Of a DNA stretch of 36,285 bases, positions 8,834-17,360 are shown piece by piece. The first letter of the stretch is position 1, and each line of letters opens with the position of its first letter. The stretch spans positions 1 through 36,285 of the forward strand of contig JAXFDY010000101.1 in assembly GCA_034172985.1 (NCBI GenBank), written 5' to 3'. The position numbers and the translations under genes were made by a program. The notes below the pieces were generated by a model that searched no databases, had not been told where the DNA came from, and saw only the letters and a list, made by a program, of their open reading frames with translations. Source of the DNA: CAG-303 sp034172985. Lineage in GTDB: Bacteria > Bacillota > Clostridia > Lachnospirales > Lachnospiraceae.

Positions 8834-9769
8834 ATGGGCGAGGAAAAGAAAGGTTTTTTTAGTAAGCTTGTGAAAGGGCTTACAAAGACAAGAGATAATA
8901 TTGTGTCAGGAATCGACAGTATTTTTAGTGGCTTTTCCAGCATAGATGATGATTTTTATGAGGAGATAGAAGAAACCCTGATTATGGGTGATATAGGAAT
9001 CAAAACGACTCAGAAAATTATCGAATCATTGAAAGCAAAAGTAAAAGAAAATAAGATAAAAGATCCGATTGAATGTAAAAAACTTCTGATAGAAAGCATT
9101 AAAGCACAGATGGAAATCGGAGAAAATGCATATGATTTTGAAGATAAGAAATCTGTGGTACTTGTGATTGGTGTCAACGGTGTTGGAAAGACTACTTCGG
9201 TAGGCAAGCTTTCCGGACAGATGAAGGCAAAAGGCAGAAAAGTAATTATGGCTGCAGCAGATACTTTTCGTGCGGCTGCCATTGAACAGCTGACGGAATG
9301 GTCAGAGCGTGCCGGAGTTGATATTATTGCACAGAAGGAAGGTTCTGACCCTGCTGCGGTAGTATATGATGCAGTACAGGCGGCAAAGGCGAGAAACGCA
9401 GATGTATTGATTTGTGATACGGCAGGACGTCTGCACAACAAAAAAAATCTTATGGAAGAATTGAAAAAAATTGACAGAATCATCGAAAAGGAATATAGTG
9501 ATGCTTATAGGGAAAATCTTGTTGTTTTAGATGGAACGACAGGACAAAATGCTCTTGTACAGGCAAAGCAGTTTATGGAGGTCACAAATGTGACAGGTAT
9601 TATCCTTACAAAACTGGATGGAACTGCAAAGGGTGGTATTGCTATTGCGATTCAGTCAGAACTTGGAATTCCTGTGAAATATATTGGTGTAGGTGAACAC
9701 ATCGATGATTTGCAGAAATTTGATGCAGATGAATTTGTAAATGCATTATTTCAGGTAGATGAAGATTAA
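8834..9769 (+). CDS. ftsY: Signal recognition particle receptor FtsY
   Basis: FtsY is the membrane-associated GTPase that receives signal-recognition particles carrying nascent membrane proteins. The 311-residue protein has a short amphipathic lysine-rich N-terminus, GFFSKLVKGLTKTRDNI, in place of the long acidic domain of E. coli, typical of Firmicutes. The N domain is followed by the SRP-type G domain: P-loop GVNGVGKTT (about 113-121), AAADTFRAAAIEQL, DTAGRLHNKKNLMEEL, and the specificity motif TKLDGTAKGG. It differs from Ffh in lacking the M domain. GGAGGT lies upstream of ATG 8834. Position after smc matches the usual rnc-smc-ftsY arrangement. Confidence 0.96.
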   Translation: MGEEKKGFFSKLVKGLTKTRDNIVSGIDSIFSGFSSIDDDFYEEIEETLIMGDIGIKTTQKIIESLKAKVKENKIKDPIECKKLLIESIKAQMEIGENAYDFEDKKSVVLVIGVNGVGKTTSVGKLSGQMKAKGRKVIMAAADTFRAAAIEQLTEWSERAGVDIIAQKEGSDPAAVVYDAVQAAKARNADVLICDTAGRLHNKKNLMEELKKIDRIIEKEYSDAYRENLVVLDGTTGQNALVQAKQFMEVTNVTGIILTKLDGTAKGGIAIAIQSELGIPVKYIGVGEHIDDLQKFDADEFVNALFQVDED

Positions 9770-9802
9770 GTAAAACGAATGAAGGAAAGAAGGATCATAG
9801 AA

Positions 9803-11023
9803 ATGATGACAGAGCTTACATTGGAAAAATTCGAAGAAGCAGCGGAAATAGTAAAAAAGGTAACATTACCGACCAATCTTATTTATAGCGACTTTTTCAG
9901 CAAACAGGTAGGAAATAAAGTATATCTGAAACCTGAAAATCTTCAGGCAACCGGAGCATATAAGGTAAGAGGTGCATATTATAAGACAAGTCAGCTTACG
10001 GAGGAAGAGAGAAAGAAAGGTCTGATTACTGCATCGGCGGGAAATCATGCACAGGGTGTTGCCAATGCGGCAAAGTTATACGGTGTGAAGGCCACTATTG
10101 TAATGCCTACAGGAACTCCATTGATTAAAGTAAACAGAACAAAAAGTTATGGTGCGGATGTTGTACTTTATGGAGATGTATATGATGATGCCTGTGCAAA
10201 AGCACTGGAGTTAGCTGACGAGCATGGATATACCTTTGTACATCCTTTTGATGATCTGGAGGTAGCAACAGGACAGGGCTCTGTGGCTATGGAGATTATC
10301 AAAGAGCTTCCGACAGTAGATTATATTCTTGTTCCAATAGGAGGTGGCGGACTGGCTGCAGGTGTTAGTACACTGGCAAAACTGATTAATCCAAATATCA
10401 GAGTGATTGGTGTGGAACCGGAAAATGCAGCCTGTATGAAGGCTTCTCTTGAGGCTGGTCAGATCCAGACCTTATCAAGCGCAAACACGATTGCAGACGG
10501 TACAGCAGTCAAAACACCTGGTTCACTGATCTTCCCGTATATTCAGAAAAATATTGATGAAATCATTACTGTTGCGGATGATGAGCTGATTGGTGTATTC
10601 CTTGATATGGTTGAAAATCACAAGTTGGTATGTGAGGGTTCCGGACTTCTTACAATTGCGGCATTAAAACATCTGCAATGCAGGGACAAGAAAGTGGTTT
10701 CTATTATCAGTGGTGGAAATATGGATATTATCACCATGTCATCTATTCTTCAGCATGGATTGATTCAGAGAGGAAGAATCTTTACAGTATCCGTTTTGCT
10801 TCCTGATAAGCCGGGACAGCTTGAAAAGGTAGCCGGAATTATAGCTGCAGAAAAGGGAAATGTGGTGAAACTGGATCATAATCAGTTTGTCAGCATTAAC
10901 AGAAATACGGAAGTTGAACTTAGAATTACAATGGAAGCATTCGGTGAAGAACATAAAAAACAGATTGTTGATACGTTAGACAAAATGGGTTATAAACCGC
11001 GTCTGGTTCGTACCAACTTATAG
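9803..11023 (+). CDS. ilvA: Threonine ammonia-lyase (PLP, ACT domain)
   Basis: The enzyme deaminates L-threonine to 2-oxobutanoate, feeding isoleucine synthesis or threonine breakdown. The 406-residue product has the fold-type II PLP domain, with the PLP lysine Lys54 in TGAYKVRGAYYK, ASAGNHAQGVA and the glycine loop GGGGLAAGV. After about residue 330 comes one ACT-like regulatory domain, GRIFTVSVLLPDKPGQLEKV. This matches the approximately 400-residue single-ACT class, shared by biosynthetic and catabolic types, so the pathway direction is not certain. I chose ATG 9803 because AGAAGGA (9787-9793) is nine bases upstream; ATG 9779 lacks a site. No other ilv gene is nearby; it continues the ftsY run. 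Confidence 0.9.
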   Translation: MMTELTLEKFEEAAEIVKKVTLPTNLIYSDFFSKQVGNKVYLKPENLQATGAYKVRGAYYKTSQLTEEERKKGLITASAGNHAQGVANAAKLYGVKATIVMPTGTPLIKVNRTKSYGADVVLYGDVYDDACAKALELADEHGYTFVHPFDDLEVATGQGSVAMEIIKELPTVDYILVPIGGGGLAAGVSTLAKLINPNIRVIGVEPENAACMKASLEAGQIQTLSSANTIADGTAVKTPGSLIFPYIQKNIDEIITVADDELIGVFLDMVENHKLVCEGSGLLTIAALKHLQCRDKKVVSIISGGNMDIITMSSILQHGLIQRGRIFTVSVLLPDKPGQLEKVAGIIAAEKGNVVKLDHNQFVSINRNTEVELRITMEAFGEEHKKQIVDTLDKMGYKPRLVRTNL

Positions 11024-11034
11024 GGTAGGTCAAA

Positions 11035-11391
11035 TTGAAGAAATATGCTAATCAAAAAGAGTCTTTAGAACGTATCGTTACGATGGAAGAATATGTGGAA
11101 GTTCAATTCCTTACAGATATTTTTACAGATAGCGGATTATTAAAGAAAAAGGGGGAATCAGAGAGGTTTCTCCCTCTTTTCATACAAAGCTGTATGGAAC
11201 CGGGGAAAATAATACAATATCCGGTAGAAATAAAATTTTTTACTGAAAATCATGAAGAATATGTTTCGATATCTTCTCATGTAAAAAATGAAGTTTTTAA
11301 GAAAAAAGAAATTACACTCATGTATGGAAAATATCAGCCTGAAAAGGTAACAAAAGGCTGTATTCCCTGCAAAAACTGTGGAAGGTGTTAA
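11035..11391 (+). CDS. Uncharacterised protein with Cys-rich C-terminus
   Basis: I do not recognise this 118-residue protein. It seems soluble, with no signal peptide or membrane segment. Its last residues, CIPCKNCGRC, give four cysteines in a CxxCxxCxxC spacing, suggesting a metal or iron-sulfur site or redox role; that is inference. The start must be TTG at 11035, preceded by AGGGTAGGT, because the next in-frame ATG (11083) has no ribosome site and would remove 16 residues. It begins 11 bases after ilvA and its stop lies two bases before the ATG of the next gene, a membrane protein. It therefore appears to be cotranscribed with both. Confidence 0.7.
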   Translation: MKKYANQKESLERIVTMEEYVEVQFLTDIFTDSGLLKKKGESERFLPLFIQSCMEPGKIIQYPVEIKFFTENHEEYVSISSHVKNEVFKKKEITLMYGKYQPEKVTKGCIPCKNCGRC

Positions 11392-11393
11392 AA

Positions 11394-11876
11394 ATGAATC
11401 AAGACAAAAAAATATATATTATCACGGCTGTGTTTTTTGTAATAGCAGTATTCCTTCATGGGGCAGGCTATTTTACCAATTATTTATATTTTTTCGGATG
11501 GCTCACATGGATTCCGGCACTTGTGCTTGCAGTGTTGGCTATTATGCGTATTGTCCGGGATAAATATATTAAGAATCCGTATATTCAGACGAAGAAAGTT
11601 CTGCTTACCAATGAGTTTATTATTTTTGCAGTAGTTACTGTGTATGTTTGCTTTAATGTTGTGTATAATTGTTATATTTTAAGAAATGGTGGGGGAGAGT
11701 ATACGGACGGTGTTTATTATCTGATTAATCTTGGAGAAAGAGTCAGGGAAATACCAGCGGAGGAATATAGCAGACTTTTGCTGGCGGAGTATCGGATGTT
11801 CACAGGGCATATATTGTTTTTATATAGCCTGCTTCTTCTTTTTTTCAGAATGAAGCGGATGGAATACGAAAAATAA
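11394..11876 (+). CDS. Small integral membrane protein, unknown function
   Basis: The 160-residue product has about four hydrophobic segments: two close together near the N-terminus (about residues 8-27 and 33-50), one at about 72-93, and one near the C-terminus around 138-155. Between the third and fourth is a polar stretch, GGGEYTDGVYYLINLGERV. I recognise no family. The ATG at 11394 is preceded by GGAAGGTG inside the end of the upstream gene, so translation is likely coupled to the cysteine-tailed protein. There is no visible terminator after it, but a new promoter begins 20 bases downstream. Confidence 0.72.
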   Translation: MNQDKKIYIITAVFFVIAVFLHGAGYFTNYLYFFGWLTWIPALVLAVLAIMRIVRDKYIKNPYIQTKKVLLTNEFIIFAVVTVYVCFNVVYNCYILRNGGGEYTDGVYYLINLGERVREIPAEEYSRLLLAEYRMFTGHILFLYSLLLLFFRMKRMEYEK

Positions 11877-11895
11877 TGAACATTCTGTGTATTTC

Positions 11896-11924
11896 TTGAG
11901 TCGGATAGGCTTTTGTGATAGAAT
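11896..11924 (+). promoter_or_regulatory. Putative extended -10 promoter before the kinase cassette
   Basis: TTGAGT (11896-11901), 17 bases, then TGATAGAAT, giving an extended TGn motif joined to TAGAAT (11919-11924). Transcription would begin near 11931, leaving a leader of about 14 bases before the ATG at 11945. The same layout occurs at 14753-14781. Confidence 0.55.
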
Positions 11925-11944
11925 AGTTTCGAATGGAGCAGCAT

Positions 11945-12511
11945 ATGAAAAATGAAAAAAATGTAATCAACGGATATTGTTTTGAGAACGAGGAAAGTCT
12001 GAAAAATGCAAAAAATGAACTGGAGGGGATTGAATATCTGAAAAAGAGAACAAATTATTCCAATCCTCAGAATGTCTGGAAAATATATCATACAGTTATA
12101 GAAAAAAGATTATTCAAAACTCCGGTAGGATATGATTTTCTGAAAGAACTGCAACAGTATCTGGAGGAAAGTAAAGAAATTGACAACAGTCAGATTGCAC
12201 CTATCCCTGTATGGGAATCAGAAAAAAAAGGAAAAAAGGTCAGGTTCGATTTTTCGGGAATCAAACGGGCAGCAGACAAAACATCACCATATAGAAATCG
12301 TTTTATTAATATGGTTATTCTGAATGTTATACTTCTTATCATTTTAGTTCTGTTTATTTTTATATCCAATAATAGTCATAATCTTAATATTATAAATTAT
12401 AAGAATCGGATAGATGCAGAATATACAGAAAAAGAAGATAATCTTGCAAAATGGGAAGAAGAAATCTCATTACGGGAACAGGAATTGGAGAAAAATCAGA
12501 CTGCAGAATAA
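11945..12511 (+). CDS. Uncharacterised single-span membrane protein before two-component genes
   Basis: The 188-residue product has a hydrophilic N-terminal part of about 120 residues, one strong transmembrane segment (about 122-142, VILNVILLIILVLFIFIS), and a charged C-terminal tail with heptad-like character, KEDNLAKWEEEISLREQELEK, probably a short coiled coil. There is no N-terminal signal peptide. I know no named family. ATG 11945 is preferred over 11933 because GGAG (11935-11938) fits it and the predicted transcript starts at about 11931. The response regulator begins 18 bases after its stop, so it is probably cotranscribed with the two-component system and may be an accessory sensor or target; that is inference. 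Confidence 0.72.
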   Translation: MKNEKNVINGYCFENEESLKNAKNELEGIEYLKKRTNYSNPQNVWKIYHTVIEKRLFKTPVGYDFLKELQQYLEESKEIDNSQIAPIPVWESEKKGKKVRFDFSGIKRAADKTSPYRNRFINMVILNVILLIILVLFIFISNNSHNLNIINYKNRIDAEYTEKEDNLAKWEEEISLREQELEKNQTAE

Positions 12512-12529
12512 GTAAATGGAGGTGTTCAC

Positions 12530-13210
12530 ATGGCCGACTTAAAAGTACTTGTGGTAGATGATGAACCAAGAATGAGAAAATTAGTGAAAGATTTTCTTGT
12601 AAAAAAAGATTATAAAGTAATCGAAGCAGGAGATGGTGAAGAAGCAATTGATCTTTTCTTTAAGGATAAAGATATTTCTCTGGTGATTCTGGATGTGATG
12701 ATGCCCAAAATGAATGGATGGCAGGTATGTCGGGAAATCAGAAAATACTCCCGCGTTCCTATTATTATGCTTACAGCAAAATCTTCGGAGGAAGATGAAC
12801 TGACTGGATTTGAGTGCGGTGCAGACGAGTATGTTTCAAAACCTTTCAGTCCTAAAATTCTTGTGGCCCGGGTTGATGCACTGCTCAGAAGATCAGGTAA
12901 GGGCGATGAAAGTGGCATTATCAAGGCTGGCTGTATTGAGGTAAATAAAGTTGCACATATTGTAAAGGTCAATGGAAAAGAAGTTGAGCTCAGTTTTAAA
13001 GAATTTGAACTGCTCGTATATTTTTTAGAGAATAAAAACATTGCATTGTCCAGAGAGCAGATTTTAAATAATGTTTGGAATTATGACTATTTCGGTGATG
13101 CGAGAACTATAGACACCCATGTCAAGAAGCTTCGTGCAAAGCTGACAAAAGACGCGGACTATATAAAAACCATCTGGGGTATGGGGTACAAGCTGGAGAT
13201 TGATGAGTAA
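12530..13210 (+). CDS. OmpR/PhoB-family response regulator
   Basis: This is a 226-residue DNA-binding response regulator. The receiver domain (about 1-118) has the acidic pair in VVDDEPRM, the phosphoryl-accepting Asp55 in LVILDVMMP, the Thr in MLTAKS and Lys in YVSKPFSP. The C-terminal winged helix (about 128-226) contains ELSFKEFELLVYFLENK and DARTIDTHVKKLRAKL, ending in WGMGYKLE. GGAGGTG precedes the ATG. The partner kinase starts 43 bases downstream. The target promoters and the signal cannot be told from sequence, although neighbouring envelope proteins hint at a cell-envelope role. Confidence 0.93.
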   Translation: MADLKVLVVDDEPRMRKLVKDFLVKKDYKVIEAGDGEEAIDLFFKDKDISLVILDVMMPKMNGWQVCREIRKYSRVPIIMLTAKSSEEDELTGFECGADEYVSKPFSPKILVARVDALLRRSGKGDESGIIKAGCIEVNKVAHIVKVNGKEVELSFKEFELLVYFLENKNIALSREQILNNVWNYDYFGDARTIDTHVKKLRAKLTKDADYIKTIWGMGYKLEIDE

Positions 13211-13233
13211 GGGGACTTTTCAGTCTCCTTTTC
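13211..13233 (+). terminator. Weak hairpin with T run between regulator and kinase
   Basis: GGGGAC (13211-13216), loop TTTTCA, GTCTCC (13223-13228), then TTTTC. The six-pair stem (one G-T) begins right after the regulator stop. It may lower kinase expression relative to the regulator rather than end transcription, since GGAGAG and the kinase ATG follow directly. Confidence 0.45.
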
Positions 13234-13253
13234 TAAATAGGAGAGAATGAGAG

Positions 13254-14750
13254 ATGAAGATAGGCATGTTGCAGTCAATCAGAACGAGACTTGTCATAAT
13301 ATTAGTAAGCTTTACTACAATTTCTGTTTTGGCAAGTTGGATTATCAACAGGACATTTCTGGAATCTTATTATGTAGAAAATAAGACAAAAGATCTGACA
13401 AGTGCATATAAAGAAATGGATGAAATGCTGAATACGGAGAATGGCAGCATGAACTGGAATGATAAGATGAATCTGGCATACCGGTTTGAATCGGAAGGGA
13501 TTTCCGTTCTTGTAGTGGATTCAGAATTAAATGTATTATTCAATTCCGGATTTGGTATTACGGGAGAGAATCTTTTTTCGAGGTTGAAAGATATTTTGTT
13601 TGATAATAATGAAATCGGCGGAACGATTATCATGAACGAAGAGGATTATGTAGTTCAGAAAATACATAATGCAGAGAGTGACCGGGATTATATTGAAATG
13701 TGTGGACAGATAGGAAATGGAAAAAATTTTTTTATCATGAGGAGTTCCCTGGAAAGTATAACAGAAGCTGTAGATATGGCCAATGAATTTTATCTCAATG
13801 CAGGTCTGGTGATTGTGCTGATTGGTATTGCAGTCATGATGCTGTTCTCAATTAGTTTTACAAAGCCGATTTTGCAGCTGGCTGACATTTCACAAAGAAT
13901 GTCAAAACTGGACTTTAATGCAAAATATAAGGTAAAAGGAAATGATGAAATTGCAACTCTTGGAAAAAATATGAATCATCTTTCTGAAACTCTGGAGAGT
14001 ACTATATCTGAATTAAAAAGTGCCAATGTGAAGCTGGAGACAGACATCAGAAAGAAGACGGAAATAGACGAGATGAGAAAAGAATTTCTGTCTAATGTAT
14101 CTCATGAATTAAAGACACCTATTGCATTGATTCAGGGATATGCAGAAGGATTAAAAGAAAGTATTAATGATGATGAAGAAAGCAGGGAGTTTTATTGCGA
14201 TGTAATCATTGATGAGTCTGCAAAGATGAATCGGATGGTGCAGAAGCTACTCACTTTAAATCAGATAGAATTTGGCAACAATTATGTAGAAATGGAGCGT
14301 TTTGATATCATCGCAGTGATTGATCAGGTGCTTAATAAAGCAAATATTCTTCTTCAGGAAAAAGGTGCAGAAGTTTTTTTTGATAATCAGAGAAGTATTT
14401 ACGTCTGGTCGGATGAATTTCAGATAGAAGAAGTGATTACAAATTATATCAGTAATGCCATTAATCATCTGGATTATGAAAAGAAAATCATTATCAGCCT
14501 GGAAGATAAGGAGCAGATAGTACGGGTAAATGTATTTAATTCCGGAAACAGAATTGCAGAGGATGATTTGGAAAAAGTATGGATTAAATTCTATAAGGCA
14601 GACAAAGCCCGGACAAGAGAATATGGAGGCAGTGGAATAGGATTATCTATCGTAAAAGCAATCATGGATTCCTTAAATATGCAATGCGGAGTGGCAAACA
14701 TGGAAGATGGGGTGAATTTTTGGTTTGAAGTCGAAAAAGCCGAAAATTAA
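13254..14750 (+). CDS. Membrane sensor histidine kinase
   Basis: The 498-residue protein is the likely partner of the preceding regulator. It has an N-terminal membrane segment (about 12-32), an external sensor region of about 145 residues with no motif I recognise, a second membrane segment (about 180-202), a HAMP linker, and the HisKA domain with the phospho-accepting His284 in NVSHELKTPIALIQGY. The ATPase domain follows with N-box NYISNAINH, and the G-box region YGGSGIGLSIVKAI. All key kinase residues are present. The start at 13254 follows GGAGAG (13240-13245). Confidence 0.93.
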   Translation: MKIGMLQSIRTRLVIILVSFTTISVLASWIINRTFLESYYVENKTKDLTSAYKEMDEMLNTENGSMNWNDKMNLAYRFESEGISVLVVDSELNVLFNSGFGITGENLFSRLKDILFDNNEIGGTIIMNEEDYVVQKIHNAESDRDYIEMCGQIGNGKNFFIMRSSLESITEAVDMANEFYLNAGLVIVLIGIAVMMLFSISFTKPILQLADISQRMSKLDFNAKYKVKGNDEIATLGKNMNHLSETLESTISELKSANVKLETDIRKKTEIDEMRKEFLSNVSHELKTPIALIQGYAEGLKESINDDEESREFYCDVIIDESAKMNRMVQKLLTLNQIEFGNNYVEMERFDIIAVIDQVLNKANILLQEKGAEVFFDNQRSIYVWSDEFQIEEVITNYISNAINHLDYEKKIIISLEDKEQIVRVNVFNSGNRIAEDDLEKVWIKFYKADKARTREYGGSGIGLSIVKAIMDSLNMQCGVANMEDGVNFWFEVEKAEN

Positions 14751-14752
14751 TG

Positions 14753-14781
14753 TTGAAGTATTCTGAAAATAATGATAAAAT
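14753..14781 (+). promoter_or_regulatory. Putative extended -10 promoter of lipoprotein-cheV
   Basis: TTGAAG (14753-14758), 17 bases, then TGATAAAAT, an extended -10 ending TAAAAT (14776-14781). It starts two bases after the kinase stop and gives a leader of about 45 bases. Architecture is the same as the promoter at 11896. Confidence 0.6.
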
Positions 14782-14831
14782 ATTTATATTAATTGAGAAG
14801 TAACGAGTGGAAAGACAAAAGGTGTGTACTT

Positions 14832-15533
14832 ATGAATAAGAAACGAATCAACAGATGTCTTTGTGCAGGATTTGCATCTATGCTTGCTTTTTTTTCAGTG
14901 GGATGTGCCAAGCTGGAAATGATGGAACTGACAGAAGAAGAAAAAAATCTTTGCGTGGATTATGCGGCAAATGCTGTTCTGAAACATGACAAGAACAATA
15001 TTGATAGAATGGTCAGTGTGGAGATTGAAACGGAAGAAGAGACTACTTCTGTACAGGCAGAGCAAAGTTCCGGTGAGGCTGGACAGACGACAGTCCAGGA
15101 AGAAGCATTAGTCACTACGATGAATGACATTTTCGGATTAGCAGGTCTTGATATTCAGGCAGCAGGGTGTGAAGTGCTGGATTCCTATCCGTCTGATGGT
15201 CAGAATCTTGGAATGAGCATGGTGGCTGTCAAGGGATGTAAATTGTTAGTGACAAAATTTCACATAGTTAATACAGCAGGGAATGATGTGTCAGTTAATT
15301 TTATGGATTCGGGTGCTACATATAAAGGCGTTGTGAATGACAATGTAAAGATGAATGCTCAGGTAACAGCATTGCTTGATGCATTTAATACATATGAGGG
15401 TATCATTCCGGCAGGAGGTAGTCAGGATCTGGTACTCGTTTTCCAGATTAATGAAAATGATGCAAATAGTATTACTTCAGTAAAACTGAATATTACATAT
15501 AATGATAAGCAGGGGACTGTTGTCATTAGATAA
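14832..15533 (+). CDS. Putative lipoprotein, unknown function
   Basis: The 233-residue product starts MNKKRINRCLCAGFASML and has a lipoprotein signal with Cys25 in FFSVGC, so it is probably anchored to the outside of the membrane. The following region is acidic and rich in Thr, Glu and Gln (about 65-95), a likely flexible linker. The C-terminal 130 residues look like a beta-rich domain, with GGSQDLVLVFQINENDANSI and VKLNITYNDKQG, reminiscent of DUF4352/DUF5067-type lipoprotein folds; this is a loose resemblance only. The start at ATG 14832 follows AAAGGTGTG; reading from 14793 would bury the signal peptide. cheV begins 12 bases later, with its AAGGAGG touching this stop. Confidence 0.78.
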   Translation: MNKKRINRCLCAGFASMLAFFSVGCAKLEMMELTEEEKNLCVDYAANAVLKHDKNNIDRMVSVEIETEEETTSVQAEQSSGEAGQTTVQEEALVTTMNDIFGLAGLDIQAAGCEVLDSYPSDGQNLGMSMVAVKGCKLLVTKFHIVNTAGNDVSVNFMDSGATYKGVVNDNVKMNAQVTALLDAFNTYEGIIPAGGSQDLVLVFQINENDANSITSVKLNITYNDKQGTVVIR

Positions 15534-15545
15534 GGAGGCAGATTT

Positions 15546-16448
15546 ATGGAAACAAATATTTTATTGGAGAATGGCACAAATGAACTTGAGGTTCTTGAAT
15601 TTACCATAGGAAATAATCATTATGGTATTAATGTGGCAAAGGTTCGTGAAATTATTGCATATCAGGATGTGACACCGGTTCCGAATACTCATCCGAGTAT
15701 CGAAGGAATCTTTATGCCGAGAGATAGAATTATTACAGTTATCAGTCTGGCAAAACAGTTGAATTTAAAGACATCAGATTCTGTAAAAAATGATATGATG
15801 ATTATCACAAATTTTAATAAACTTGATATTGCATTTCATGTACAGACAGTTGAGGGAATCCACAGAGTTTCATGGTCAGATATTATCAAGCCGGAAGCAA
15901 CATTGAATACTGCTGAGACAAGTGTTGCAACAGGTATTATTAAAGTTGAAGGTAAATTAATCATTATTCTTGATTTTGAAAAAATAGTGACAGATATCAG
16001 TCCGGAGACAGGATTGAAAGTATCGGATATTAATCTCCTTGGAGCAAGAGAGCGTTGTGATGAACCGATCTTGATGGCTGAAGATTCCCATTTGTTGAGC
16101 CAGCTGATTCGTGATTCCTTAAAGAAAGCGGGATATACGAATCTGATTCAGACAGAGAATGGTCAGGAAGCATGGAATATTCTTGAAAAATATAAAAAAG
16201 ATGGTGTAGTGAAGCAGAAAGTAAGCTGCATTATTACAGATATTGAGATGCCGATGATGGACGGACACAGACTGACAAAACTGGTCAAAACAGATGATGA
16301 ACTGAAAGATATCCCGGTAGTGATTTTTTCCTCCTTGGTGAATGACGAGATGCGTGCAAAGGGAAAAGCTCTTGGGGCTGATTATCAGCTTTCAAAACCG
16401 GAGATTGGCCAGTTAGTAGAAGTAGTAGATAAGCTGTTACATAAGTAA
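15546..16448 (+). CDS. cheV: Chemotaxis coupling protein CheV (CheW plus receiver)
   Basis: CheV joins chemoreceptors to the CheA kinase and adjusts adaptation. The 300-residue protein has an N-terminal CheW-like domain (about 10-155), with GINVAKVREII and PSIEGIFMPRDRIITVISLAKQL, followed by a receiver domain (about 172-300): acidic residues in MAEDSHLL, phospho-accepting Asp232 in CIITDIEMPMMDGHRL, and the conserved Lys in QLSKPEIG. No other chemotaxis or flagellar gene is in the window, but the protein implies a chemoreceptor pathway and so probably motility. It shares the promoter at 14753 with the upstream lipoprotein. Confidence 0.92.
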   Translation: METNILLENGTNELEVLEFTIGNNHYGINVAKVREIIAYQDVTPVPNTHPSIEGIFMPRDRIITVISLAKQLNLKTSDSVKNDMMIITNFNKLDIAFHVQTVEGIHRVSWSDIIKPEATLNTAETSVATGIIKVEGKLIIILDFEKIVTDISPETGLKVSDINLLGARERCDEPILMAEDSHLLSQLIRDSLKKAGYTNLIQTENGQEAWNILEKYKKDGVVKQKVSCIITDIEMPMMDGHRLTKLVKTDDELKDIPVVIFSSLVNDEMRAKGKALGADYQLSKPEIGQLVEVVDKLLHK

Positions 16449-16462
16449 GAAAAAGAGAAAAT

Positions 16463-16495
16463 ATGGGGATGCCTTCTTGTGTATCCCCATTGTAT
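16463..16495 (+). terminator. Hairpin after cheV, probable terminator
   Basis: ATGGGGAT (16463-16470) pairs perfectly with ATCCCCAT (16483-16490) around a 12-base loop, followed by TTGTATTGTATT. The T tract is broken, so termination may be partial. Confidence 0.6.
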
Positions 16496-16538
16496 TGTAT
16501 TATGCACATGAGAAACGTGAGCGACTGGAGGTATAACG

Positions 16539-17327
16539 TTGGATTCATTGACAGAGATAAAAAACATAATTGAAGAGGCGGATATGGTTCTGGTCGGAAT
16601 CGGCGAGGAATTTTCCATTGATCCTTCAGAACTGGTAAAAAGGACAGAATTAGAAACACTCGAAAGAGAAGAAATGGAATTTGTTATGGACAGTCTTTAT
16701 CTGGAAGAGTTAGAAAAAAAAGATAATCCGGATATACGAAGCAGACTGAAGTCGTATCACGAATTGCAGGAATTACTTGAAAATAAGAATTATTATATTG
16801 TGACTATCTGTTCAGATGATGTGATTACGGTATCTGATCTGAAACAGGATAGAATCGTGAAACCATGTGGTACAAGATATTTATTGCAATGTAGCAAGGG
16901 ATGTACAGATGAAGTCATAGATAGCGAAAAATTCAGAAAAGAAATAACGGATTGTTTTAAAGAAGGATTTTCCGAAGAGTTTATTCATGAACATGTTCCG
17001 GTCTGTGAGCATTGTCATGCGTTTATGCAGAGTAATCTCGTGACAAGAGAGCATTATTTGGAAAAAGGGTATATGGATGATTGGAAACGTTATACCATGT
17101 GGCTTCAGGGAACATTGAATAAAAAAATATGTATTCTGGAGTTGGGTGTCGGTTTCCGCTATCCTACGGTTATAAGATGGCCTTTTGAAAAAATAGCGGT
17201 ATTGAATCATAAAGCAAAATTTATAAGAGTTAATAAAGATATGCCACAGGCTGCAAAGGAGATCGCGGACAAGTCGGTATCTATCCGGCAGGATAGCAGA
17301 GACTTCCTTGCAGAACTGATAAAATAG
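16539..17327 (+). CDS. Divergent SIR2-like protein
   Basis: The 262-residue protein resembles the sirtuin (SIR2) fold, mainly through its C-terminal portion, CILELGVGFRYPTVIRWPFE, with KFIRVNKDMPQ and a final DSRDFLAELIK, which match the late Rossmann-fold part of sirtuins. The N-terminal nucleotide loop is degenerate: ADMVLVGIGEEFSID stands where classic sirtuins have GAGIS, and I do not see the usual catalytic His block. Cysteines in LQCSKGC and CEHCH could still form the zinc site. Deacetylase activity is therefore uncertain. The start is TTG 16539, six bases after GGAGGT (16527-16532). The lysine-rich membrane protein follows 33 bases later. Confidence 0.7.
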   Translation: MDSLTEIKNIIEEADMVLVGIGEEFSIDPSELVKRTELETLEREEMEFVMDSLYLEELEKKDNPDIRSRLKSYHELQELLENKNYYIVTICSDDVITVSDLKQDRIVKPCGTRYLLQCSKGCTDEVIDSEKFRKEITDCFKEGFSEEFIHEHVPVCEHCHAFMQSNLVTREHYLEKGYMDDWKRYTMWLQGTLNKKICILELGVGFRYPTVIRWPFEKIAVLNHKAKFIRVNKDMPQAAKEIADKSVSIRQDSRDFLAELIK

Positions 17328-17360
17328 TGGAAGTTTTAAGATGAAACAGGGAGGAAAAAG

